The notes beneath the pieces were generated by a model. It saw nothing but the letters and a program-made list of their open reading frames with translations, did no database searches and was not told the DNA's origin. Source: Rhizobium sp. CSW-27 (GTDB taxonomy: Bacteria > Pseudomonadota > Alphaproteobacteria > Rhizobiales > Rhizobiaceae). From it: 64,000 nt of DNA. Location of the stretch: the NCBI RefSeq assembly GCF_018760785.1, contig NZ_JAHHZO010000014.1, forward strand, positions 1 to 64,000, read 5' to 3'. A program made the translations under genes and the position numbers. Positions 25,444 to 32,835 of the stretch are shown one piece after another; position 1 is the first letter of the stretch, and the number at the start of each line of letters is the position of its first letter.

Positions 25444-25707
25444 ATGGCGAAATTCACATCCCCGCCGCTCGACGGCTTGAAGCGCAGGATCAACCGGCAT
25501 CGCGAGCAGGTCTCCGCCCGGCGTGACCAGCAGGGCCATTTCATCCGTGAAACCTATTGTCTCACCCGCGAGGAGGCACGCCAGAAGGCACGCGAATGGT
25601 TCGATGCCTTTCCCAAGGCTGCCTACTGGACCGAGGTGGAAAGCTGGCGCCCGCTGGAGGGTGACCGCATCGAGTTCACCATGCGTCGTCTGCCCACCGC
25701 CGACTAG
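25444..25707 (+). CDS. Conserved hypothetical protein
   Basis: An 87-residue protein (MAKFTSPPLDGLKRRINRHREQ...) with a basic N-terminal helix and Trp-rich C-terminal half (WFDAFPKAAYWTEVESWRPLEG). GGGGAG stands just before the ATG. It ends in the A/T-rich flagellin promoter region. I do not recognise the family; the clean start and stop favour a real gene. Confidence 0.65.
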   Translation: MAKFTSPPLDGLKRRINRHREQVSARRDQQGHFIRETYCLTREEARQKAREWFDAFPKAAYWTEVESWRPLEGDRIEFTMRRLPTAD

Positions 25708-25844
25708 GAGCGGATATTTGCTATTTTGCGTATGCTAAAATTCTAAGTTTCCGTTAAACGCGACTGCAAGACCTCTTGCCTTATCCGTAGCAGGCATCGG
25801 GAACCAGCAGGGTTCCGGGATGACGAACGGATAGCGGAGATCTG
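25708..25844 (+). promoter_or_regulatory. Flagellin promoter region
   Basis: A 137-nt A/T-rich stretch (tttgctattttgcgtatgctaaaattctaag) in otherwise GC-rich DNA, ending with GGAG before the flagellin ATG. No sigma-54 or sigma-28 consensus is obvious to me. Confidence 0.5.
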
Positions 25845-26804
25845 ATGTTTTCCACCTCTCTCAACCCCACAGCATCGTCGGCGCTGTCGTTGCTCGGCGG
25901 CACGAGCCGGGCCGTGAACGAAACAGCGACGCGCGTCGCATCCGGTCGCGAGGTGCAGAAGGCCGCCGACAACGCCGCCTACTGGTCCATCGCCACCACG
26001 ATGAAGTCCAGCAACCTGTCGCTGTCGAGCGCGGAGGATGCGCAGGCCTTTTCCGCCGCCATCGCCGACACGGCCTCCGTCGGCATGCAGGCAGCTACCG
26101 ACATCATGGCGGAAATCCAGTCCAAGCTGATCCTGGCGAAAAGCCCCGGCGTCGACAAGGATGTGGTCAACAAGGAGATCAGCCAGCTGAAGGAGCAGTT
26201 GACGACGGTGGTCGACAGCAGTTCCTTCAACGGTCAGAACTGGCTGAAGACGGGCGCCGGCGAGACGCCGACGGTGCAGTCCATGGTCGGCTCCGTCACC
26301 AGCAACCAGGGTGGCGATGTCGAGATCAACATGATCGATTTCGACAAGGGCAAGTCGACCCTCGTTGCAGAGGGCGATGCGGCAGACGGCGTGCTGACCC
26401 GCTCCTATTCCGGCACATCTCAGGCTGGCAGTTCCTACGATTACTATCTGCTCGATGCAGGCTCCGCCACGCCGAACGGGGCGGGGGCACGCGAAATCGC
26501 CGTGTCCTCGACGACGACCAACGACGAGATCGACGGCATGCTCTCCGCGCTCAACAGCATGATGTCGCAGATGGTCGACGGCGGCGCGGAGATCGGCTCC
26601 ACCAGCAGCCGCATCGCCTCCAATACCGATTTCCTGCAGACGCTGCAGGATGTCACCAGCATCGGCATCGGTCGCCTGGTGGATGCCGACATGGAGGAGG
26701 AGGCGGTGCGCCTGTCCTCGCAAGCGGCGCAGCAGCAGTTGCAGACGATCAGCCTCAACATCGCCAATGCGTCGATGAGCCGTTCGCTGATGCTGTTTGC
26801 CTGA
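25845..26804 (+). CDS. Flagellin (orphan paralogue)
   Basis: A 319-residue flagellin. The N-terminal D0/D1 helices have the rhizobial motif KAADNAAYWSIATTMKSSNLSLSS and the C-terminus ends with QLQTISLNIANASMSRSLMLFA. The first 25 residues (MFSTSLNPTASSALSLLGGTSRAVNE) differ from canonical rhizobial flagellins, which begin MTSI-N. It is not near other flagellar genes here, as with the separate minor flagellin of several Rhizobiaceae. Subunit of the filament; exported by the flagellar type III system. Confidence 0.92.
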   Translation: MFSTSLNPTASSALSLLGGTSRAVNETATRVASGREVQKAADNAAYWSIATTMKSSNLSLSSAEDAQAFSAAIADTASVGMQAATDIMAEIQSKLILAKSPGVDKDVVNKEISQLKEQLTTVVDSSSFNGQNWLKTGAGETPTVQSMVGSVTSNQGGDVEINMIDFDKGKSTLVAEGDAADGVLTRSYSGTSQAGSSYDYYLLDAGSATPNGAGAREIAVSSTTTNDEIDGMLSALNSMMSQMVDGGAEIGSTSSRIASNTDFLQTLQDVTSIGIGRLVDADMEEEAVRLSSQAAQQQLQTISLNIANASMSRSLMLFA

Positions 26805-27113
26805 GGTCCGGCGCGGTCGGCCGTTGCGCCGGCCGGGTGGGGGATGAGCGGAGGTGGTGGGCCGGCTGCGTTCGGCACTGGACCGGAACCGCGCCGCGCC
26901 GTCCGCCCTGTCCAGACAAGCACTTCAGGACGATGACGTGCGGAACTGTCCCCTTGTCGGTGCCGCGCCGTCCGTCCGAAGGAAAGTGCCGATGGCTTCC
27001 GCCGCCATCGGCACTTTTACGTTTTTAGGTGCTGGAACGACGCCTTGCGGTGCCGGAACCTGCACAAATGCAGGCCCCGCCCGCGACGCCCTTCCGGTTC
27101 CACGTCCCGCGCT
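26805..27113. other. Convergent intergenic region
   Basis: This 309-nt gap between the convergent flagellin and alpha/beta-hydrolase genes holds one strong bidirectional terminator (26983-27020) and no convincing gene. The portion 26805-26980 is unexplained, with no hairpin or ORF that I would call. Confidence 0.5.
26983..27020. terminator. Strong bidirectional terminator
   Basis: A perfect 14-bp stem, AAAGTGCCGATGGC / GCCATCGGCACTTT, with a 7-nt loop, a T run on the plus side and A-rich/T-run on the other strand. It serves both the flagellin and the convergent hydrolase gene. Confidence 0.9.
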
Positions 27114-28631
27114 TCAGGTCTTGCGGCCGCGGCCGTTCTTGCGCGGGGCGGCGCGACCGGCCGGCTTGGCGGCGCTCGGTGCGGCGGGGGCAGGGCTTTC
27201 CTCTGCCGGTTCCGCCAGCATCTCCGCCACCGGGGCGGGTGCTTCAGCAATGGCAGTTTCTTCTGCCTCTGCCTCTGCCTCGACCGGTTCCGGGTTGGCA
27301 ACGGGGGCCGCGTCGAGGGCCGGCGTCTCCGTCAGCGTTTCGGCCGCGGGCGCTGCTTCGGCTTCCGGTTCGAGCTCTGCTGGCGCCGCGGAGGGGGCAT
27401 CTGCCCCGGTTTCATCGAGCGGCGCGGCGGCAGAAGCCTCCTCCAACGCCTCGACCTGGGCGACCGCCTGCTCTTGCGTCGCCACATCGGCTTCGAGGCT
27501 GCTCAGCGCCGGCTCTTCCGAAGCTGTCATCGCAGTCATCTCGACCGGCGCCTCGTCCACCGGTTCCGGTGCGAGCGCCGGCTCGTCTGCTGCCGCAGGC
27601 TGGTCAAGCGTCACCATCACCGGTTCTGCCGGCGCTGCGAGCGTCAATGGTATCGGTGCGACGCTGGCCTCGATCTGCGGTCTTGCTTCAACCGGCGTCT
27701 GACCGGCGATCCTGCGGATCACCTGCGTCACCGGCAGATGGTTCGGCAGTTCGGTATTGGTGTGATGCCCCGCCTGCGGCACGATCTCGTCGGTGTCGAT
27801 GCTGTGGCGGGAATTGATCTCGCCGAACCAGTCCCATTCGCCCATCACGTCGATGATGTTGCGGAACGGGCGCGGCATGGCGATGCGGGCGCTGAGCGTG
27901 ATGATCCGCAGGGTCTTTGCCAGGGCCTGGGCCGTTGTCATGTCGGAATGGGCGATCGCGTAGAGCGCCTCCGAGATCACCAGATTGCCCTTGGAATGGC
28001 CGACGACCAGGTTGAAGGACAGGCGCGGATCGGTGAGCAGGGCCTTGACCGTCTGCATGTCCAGGCTCGCCTCCAGCAGCTTTTCCGTGCTGAGCTTGGG
28101 CGCCACGCCGAATTGCGGGCGGCCGAAGAATTCGTCCAGCCGCTCGAAGGTGTGGCGGAAACCGTTGAGATAGCCGAACAGGAAATGACCGCCCAGGGCC
28201 TCCGTCACCACGTCCGCCAGGCCATAACCGGAAACGACCACGGCCACCGGCTTGTCGAGCGCGTCGGCAATGTTGCGGGCGAGTGCTGCCGAGCCGAGGG
28301 CGGAGCTGCCGACACCGGCCACCGCGAGCGTATCGACCCTGACGCCGCCGCCGAAGACGAAGTCGTCGATCGTATCGCAGAGGGTCAGCGGCTGGCCGCC
28401 GGTCGGATGCACGATCAGGATCGCTCCCTCGGCTGCCAGACAACTGCTGATATAGAAGGCCTCCTCGGTGGAAATCGACTTCACGTCGTAGAAGAGCGAA
28501 TCCAGCGTCGTGTTGCGCTGCCGAAAGCCCTCAAGGGTGAGGTTGCGCAGCGGGGAGTGCTGCACCCGCTCCGGAAGGCTCAGAGTCCTGGCAAACTGGG
28601 TGATGCTGTGGGTGAATGCGGTCGGGAACAT
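27114..28631 (-). CDS. Alpha/beta-hydrolase-like protein with long acidic Ala/Pro/Glu tail
   Basis: A 505-residue protein. Residues 1-330 have an alpha/beta-hydrolase-like order with a nucleophile elbow GHSKG at 211-215 (Ser213), preceded by hydrophobic strands (VAVVVSGYGLADVV). From about residue 340 to 490 the chain is low-complexity Ala/Glu/Pro, strongly acidic, and the last 20 residues are basic (AAKPAGRAAPRKNGRGRKT). There is no signal peptide, so it is probably cytoplasmic. I recognise no named family; a granule-associated or DNA/RNA-associated lipase-like role is possible. GGAGAG precedes ATG 28631. Confidence 0.75.
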   Translation of the reverse strand: MFPTAFTHSITQFARTLSLPERVQHSPLRNLTLEGFRQRNTTLDSLFYDVKSISTEEAFYISSCLAAEGAILIVHPTGGQPLTLCDTIDDFVFGGGVRVDTLAVAGVGSSALGSAALARNIADALDKPVAVVVSGYGLADVVTEALGGHFLFGYLNGFRHTFERLDEFFGRPQFGVAPKLSTEKLLEASLDMQTVKALLTDPRLSFNLVVGHSKGNLVISEALYAIAHSDMTTAQALAKTLRIITLSARIAMPRPFRNIIDVMGEWDWFGEINSRHSIDTDEIVPQAGHHTNTELPNHLPVTQVIRRIAGQTPVEARPQIEASVAPIPLTLAAPAEPVMVTLDQPAAADEPALAPEPVDEAPVEMTAMTASEEPALSSLEADVATQEQAVAQVEALEEASAAAPLDETGADAPSAAPAELEPEAEAAPAAETLTETPALDAAPVANPEPVEAEAEAEETAIAEAPAPVAEMLAEPAEESPAPAAPSAAKPAGRAAPRKNGRGRKT

Positions 28632-28715
28632 GCGTGTCTCTCCAAGGCTGGCGACTGTTCATTATGAGCATTCTCTGTAACAGCCTCTCACAATCCGGCC
28701 CCGTCGCCAATACCA

Positions 28716-29192
28716 CTACGAGATGTGGTTCCCGCTCCAGGCAATTTGCCGCATGGCTTCTCCGGCAATCATGGCGGCCGAGACGGCGACATTGATCGAC
28801 CGCTGCCCTTCCATCATCGGAATGATGATCCGATGATCGGCCGTTTCGTGCACCGGATCGGGAACGCCGGCGCTTTCCCGGCCAAACAGCAGAATGTCGC
28901 CCGCCGCAAAGCGGAAATCCGTGTAGCGCTCTGCAGCCTTTGTGGAGGCAAGCACGAGGCGGCGGCCTTGCGTCCGTCGCCAGGCATCGAATTCTTGCCA
29001 GTTGACGTGGCGTGTCATGGTGACGCTTGCCAGATAATCCATGCCGGCACGCCGCAGGTTCTTGTCCGACAGGACGAAGCCTGCCGGCTCGATGATGTCC
29101 ACCGCCATGCCGAGGCAGGCGGCGAGCCTCAGAATGGTGCCGGTATTGCCGGGAATGTCCGGCTGGTAAAGGGCGATGCGCAGTTGGGTCAT
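28716..29192 (-). CDS. trmL: tRNA (cytidine(34)-2'-O)-methyltransferase
   Basis: A 158-residue SPOUT methyltransferase that methylates the ribose of the wobble base in tRNA-Leu. The YIBK/TrmL features are complete: LYQPDIPGNTGTILRLAACLG, LLFGRESAGVP, and RSINVAVSAAMI, the last forming the SAM knot. It overlaps no neighbour and is 84 nt before the alpha/beta-hydrolase gene in the same direction, so they may be cotranscribed. Confidence 0.95.
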   Translation of the reverse strand: MTQLRIALYQPDIPGNTGTILRLAACLGMAVDIIEPAGFVLSDKNLRRAGMDYLASVTMTRHVNWQEFDAWRRTQGRRLVLASTKAAERYTDFRFAAGDILLFGRESAGVPDPVHETADHRIIIPMMEGQRSINVAVSAAMIAGEAMRQIAWSGNHIS

Positions 29193-29353
29193 GGTCTTCC
29201 GCTTGGGGGGGATTGCGGGCCTCGTCCACAGGCCGTGTCACGCAGGTGTCACAGCCTCCGGAACATCCGAGGCCGTCACGGATTCCGGCTTTTCAAGCCC
29301 GGACTTTGCTGCTACAGGCATTTCATCTTCAACGCCAGCCAAAGGAGGCAGAC

Positions 29354-29410
29354 ATGGACATGACCGTGATGATTCGCCTCCCGAGCCGTTTCCGTCGAGT
29401 TCCGGCCTGA
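29354..29410 (+). CDS. 18-codon small ORF upstream of the first ABC exporter
   Basis: Encodes MDMTVMIRLPSRFRRVPA from ATG 29354 to TGA 29408-29410. A perfect AAAGGAGG stands six nt before the ATG, far better than most starts in this window. Arg residues cluster at the end (SRFRRVPA). The ABC exporter begins 151 nt after the stop. I do not know the family; candidates are a regulatory leader peptide or a small secreted or membrane-active peptide. Confidence 0.6.
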   Translation: MDMTVMIRLPSRFRRVPA

Positions 29411-29455
29411 GGCGTAGCGGTTTCCGCAAGTCTTCTCCCCCATCTCAGCCTTCGC

Positions 29456-29470
29456 GGCCGTAAAGCGGCC
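29456..29470 (+). terminator. Hairpin between small ORF and ABC exporter
   Basis: GGCCG, loop taaag, CGGCC, followed by tcgccctttg. It lies 46 nt after the small ORF stop and 90 nt before the ABC gene. With no strong U tract, it may be a weak terminator or an attenuator stem. Confidence 0.4.
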
Positions 29471-29560
29471 TCGCCCTTTGAATTTCGTCGTGGCTCGACC
29501 ATTTGATCATGCGCCAGCGGTGCGCGGGGTCGCGACCCATCCGATTGACGGAGCCAATTC

Positions 29561-31420
29561 ATGTTTGCCTGGTTCGAATCCCGTGTGAACCCCTATCCCG
29601 CCGGCGAGCCGCAATTGCCGCCCAAGGGGCTCGTGCCCTTCTGCTGGTACTATACCAAGCCCGTCTGGCCGTGGCTTCTGGTGCTCGGCCTTTGCTCCAT
29701 GGGCATCGCGGTCATCGAGGTCTTCCTCTACCAGTTCCTCGGCAACATCGTCGACTGGCTGAGCCATGCCGACCCGGCCACCTTCCTGCAGCAGGAAGGC
29801 GGCCGCCTGATCGGCATGGCGGCGCTGCTGCTCGTCGGCCTGCCGCTGTTCGGGCTGTTCCATACGCTGACCATGCACCAGGTGCTGGCCGGCAGCTTCC
29901 CGATGATCGCCCGCTGGCAGATGCACCGCTTCCTGCTGCGTCACTCGATGAGTTTCTTCGCCAACGAGTTTGCCGGCCGCGTCTCCACCAAGGTGATGCA
30001 GACGGCGCTTGCGGTGCGCGATGCGGCAATGAAGATCATCGACGTCTTCGTCTATGCGGTCAGCTTCTTCATCTCCATGCTGGCGCTGGTCGCGGCCATC
30101 GACTGGCGGCTCGGCATTCCGCTGCTGGTCTGGCTGATCATCTATCTACTGATCCTGCGGCATTTCATTCCCAAGCTGCGCACGCTCTCCAGCGAGCAGG
30201 CCGATGCCCGTTCGCTGATGACCGGCCGCATCGTCGACAGCTACACCAACATCGCGACGGTCAAGCTCTTCTCGCATGCGGGCCGGGAGGAAAGCTATGC
30301 CAAGGACGGCATGGACCAGTTCCTCGGCACGGTGCACCGGCAGATGCGCCAGATCACGCTGCTCAACATTGCCGTCGACTTCAACAATGTGCTGGTGCAG
30401 TTTGCGGTTGCGGCTCTCGGCATCTGGTTCTGGCTGGGCGGCAGCGTCAGCATCGGCGCGCTGGCGGTGGCGATCGGCCTGTCCATGCGTGTCAACGGCA
30501 TGTCCAACTGGATCATGTGGGAGGTTGCCGCCCTCTTCGAAAGCATTGGCACGGTCTATGACGGCATGGGAATGATGACCAAGCCGCACGACATCACCGA
30601 CAGGCCGGCCGCCCGGGCGCTTGCCGCGCCGAAGGGCGAGATCGTCTATGACGATGTGCGCTTCCACTACGGCAAGCAGAAGGGTGTCATCGACGATTTC
30701 TCGCTGACCATCAAGGCCGGCGAAAAGGTCGGACTCGTCGGCCGCTCGGGCGCCGGCAAGACAACGCTGATGAACCTGCTTCTGCGTTTCTACGACGTGG
30801 AAAAGGGCCGCATCCTGATCGACGGCCAGGACATTTCGGAGGTCTCGCAGGACAGCCTGCGCGCGCTGGTCGGCGTGGTGACGCAGGATACCTCGCTGCT
30901 GCACCGCTCGATCCGCGACAACATCGCCTATGGCCGTCCGGAGGCGAGCGATGCGGAGGTGATCGAGGCGGCCAAGCGCGCGAATGCCTGGGACTTCATC
31001 CAGGGGTTGGCAGACCAGCAGGGCCGTGTCGGGCTTGATGCGCATGTGGGTGAGCGCGGCGTGAAACTGTCGGGCGGCCAGCGGCAGCGCATCGCGATTG
31101 CCCGCGTCTTCCTGAAGGACGCACCGATCCTGATCCTGGACGAGGCGACTTCCGCGCTCGATTCCGAAGTCGAAGCGGCGATCCAGGAAAGCCTGTTCAA
31201 GCTGATCGAGAACAAGACGGTGATCGCGATCGCCCACCGTCTCTCGACGCTGACGCAGATGGACCGGCTGATCGTGCTCGACAAGGGACGCATCGTCGAA
31301 CAGGGTACGCACAGCCAACTGGTCGGCCATGGCGGCATCTATGCCGATCTGTGGAACCGCCAGTCCGGCGGCTTCCTGGCCGACCAGGCGACACAGGAGG
31401 CGGAAGAGGCGGCGGAGTAA
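29561..31420 (+). CDS. ABC exporter (fused permease and ATPase), copy 1
   Basis: A 619-residue half-transporter: six-helix exporter domain (about 30-330) then nucleotide-binding domain. Walker A is GRSGAGKTTLMN, signature LSGGQRQRIAIARVFL, Walker B ILILDEATSALDSE, switch His in IAHRLST. As with homologues it should export a drug, lipid or peptide as a dimer, but the substrate is not readable. It is closely related to the exporter at 32836. ATG 29561 follows GGAG. Confidence 0.93.
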   Translation: MFAWFESRVNPYPAGEPQLPPKGLVPFCWYYTKPVWPWLLVLGLCSMGIAVIEVFLYQFLGNIVDWLSHADPATFLQQEGGRLIGMAALLLVGLPLFGLFHTLTMHQVLAGSFPMIARWQMHRFLLRHSMSFFANEFAGRVSTKVMQTALAVRDAAMKIIDVFVYAVSFFISMLALVAAIDWRLGIPLLVWLIIYLLILRHFIPKLRTLSSEQADARSLMTGRIVDSYTNIATVKLFSHAGREESYAKDGMDQFLGTVHRQMRQITLLNIAVDFNNVLVQFAVAALGIWFWLGGSVSIGALAVAIGLSMRVNGMSNWIMWEVAALFESIGTVYDGMGMMTKPHDITDRPAARALAAPKGEIVYDDVRFHYGKQKGVIDDFSLTIKAGEKVGLVGRSGAGKTTLMNLLLRFYDVEKGRILIDGQDISEVSQDSLRALVGVVTQDTSLLHRSIRDNIAYGRPEASDAEVIEAAKRANAWDFIQGLADQQGRVGLDAHVGERGVKLSGGQRQRIAIARVFLKDAPILILDEATSALDSEVEAAIQESLFKLIENKTVIAIAHRLSTLTQMDRLIVLDKGRIVEQGTHSQLVGHGGIYADLWNRQSGGFLADQATQEAEEAAE

Positions 31421-31548
31421 CCGTCGCCTTCGATTTTTCGACGAAACGATCAAAGACGCACCGGCGGTCGCATTTTAGCGAATGCCTTCAATCTCCCGGA
31501 ACGGTTTTCAGCGTAGTCTGCTGCATGCTGGTCTGGGAGACTGCCGCA

Positions 31549-32688
31549 ATGCCGATGATCCCGCAGATGCCGCCAGAGGCGCCAGACACCGGCCATCAGG
31601 CCGTGACACTGCTGACGCGCCTTGGCCTTGACCTCACGCCTGCCAATTTCGAACTGATGACGCTGCTGCTGGATGGGCAGAACGGCGACCTGCGTCAGGC
31701 TTTCGCCGGTCTGAAGCGTCCGATCCTGGCCGAGGAATGGGACGCGCTGGCCCGCCGGTTCCTGCCGCAGCATTTCGTGCCACACGCCGACCTCGTGACG
31801 GGGCTCGCCCTGCTGCAGGCGCTGGGCAACGTTCGGGCGGCTCTCGTCACGACCGAAACGGGACTGGCCGAGCAGGGGCGCGCCATCGAGAAGGGCAGGG
31901 CGCTGCTGGCCGCCAGCGCCGATATGTCCGGCGCCCAGCTTGCCCATGTGGCGGCACGGATCGCACAGGCGAATGCCCGTGCCTGCGACCTCACGAAAGA
32001 GCTTCTCGCCGTGCTCGCCGATTGGAAGGAGACACACCCGCTCGGCCAGCCTGAGAAGGGGCATGATGCACGCGCCTTTCCTCCCGCAGGCGAGGCCACA
32101 GCGCGGGAGCCGTCGCCCGTGGCATCCGCCTCGCCGGCGCCGGTCGTGCTGCATGGCCTTGCCGAACGCGCCGTGCTGATGGGGCGCCTGCAGGACCTGC
32201 ATACCGGCGGGCAGAAGCTGGACGGCTCCAGCCTGATGCTGTGCCATCTGAAGGGCCTCGACGGCTATCGCGGGCCGGACATGCTGAAGGCGCGCGATTT
32301 CGTGCTCGATACACTCGGCCAGCAGACGCAGCGGCTGATGGGCGAGGGCGATCTGGCCTGCTGGATGTCTCCGGAGGAACTGGGCCTGCTGCTGGATGCC
32401 AACAACGACCTGATGCTGACCGACATCAGCCAGAAGCTGCGGCGTATCGTGGCGGGATCGGTGAACCATGCCCGCCGGAATGTTCCCAACCTGCCGGAGC
32501 TTCGCTGTCACATCGGCTGCGCCAGTGCCTTCGGTCCCGTCTCGCCCGGCCAGCTCTACAGCAGTGCCAAACTGGCTCTGCAGCGGGCCGAGTTTGCCGG
32601 CGACGACCGGCTGGTCATCAACGACCTGTCCGGGCCGTTGAAGGTCGACCGGCGCTATGACGCGCTCTATGGACGGCGGATGCAGTAG
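31549..32688 (+). CDS. Degenerate GGDEF-domain protein
   Basis: A 379-residue soluble protein. The N-terminal 165 residues are helical, including an Ala-rich coiled part (about 95-150). The C-terminal 180 residues have the GGDEF fold: an initial helix GLAERAVLMGRLQDL, and PGQLYSSAKLALQRAEFAGDDRLV matches the final helix of diguanylate cyclases. Where GG[DE]EF belongs, the protein has MSPEEL (residues 273-278), so the catalytic loop is lost. It is probably a c-di-GMP or protein-binding pseudoenzyme. I chose ATG 31549. It lies between two ABC exporters, all in the same direction. Confidence 0.8.
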   Translation: MPMIPQMPPEAPDTGHQAVTLLTRLGLDLTPANFELMTLLLDGQNGDLRQAFAGLKRPILAEEWDALARRFLPQHFVPHADLVTGLALLQALGNVRAALVTTETGLAEQGRAIEKGRALLAASADMSGAQLAHVAARIAQANARACDLTKELLAVLADWKETHPLGQPEKGHDARAFPPAGEATAREPSPVASASPAPVVLHGLAERAVLMGRLQDLHTGGQKLDGSSLMLCHLKGLDGYRGPDMLKARDFVLDTLGQQTQRLMGEGDLACWMSPEELGLLLDANNDLMLTDISQKLRRIVAGSVNHARRNVPNLPELRCHIGCASAFGPVSPGQLYSSAKLALQRAEFAGDDRLVINDLSGPLKVDRRYDALYGRRMQ

Positions 32689-32835
32689 CAGCGGGCTTCG
32701 TGTGTGGCGGTCGGGCGCCTGCGGGCGCAACCCGGGCCGGCATTCCCGCCAAGTGTCAACCGTTCGCTGAAGATTGCCAAGATTTAACGCGGAGCCAGCC
32801 TTGTTGCGCCCGCGAAAGAGCCTATACCCAAGGGC

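Larger units (their letters stand above)
29193..29560. other. Divergent intergenic region with a small ORF
   Basis: This 368-nt gap between trmL and the first ABC exporter holds the small ORF and hairpin described separately. I see no other gene. Confidence 0.5.

Noticed and set aside
29575..29595. tRNA T-loop-like string tggttcgaatcccg
   Set aside because: It is the coding sequence for WFESR at the start of an ABC exporter; no acceptor stem, anticodon arm or CCA follows.
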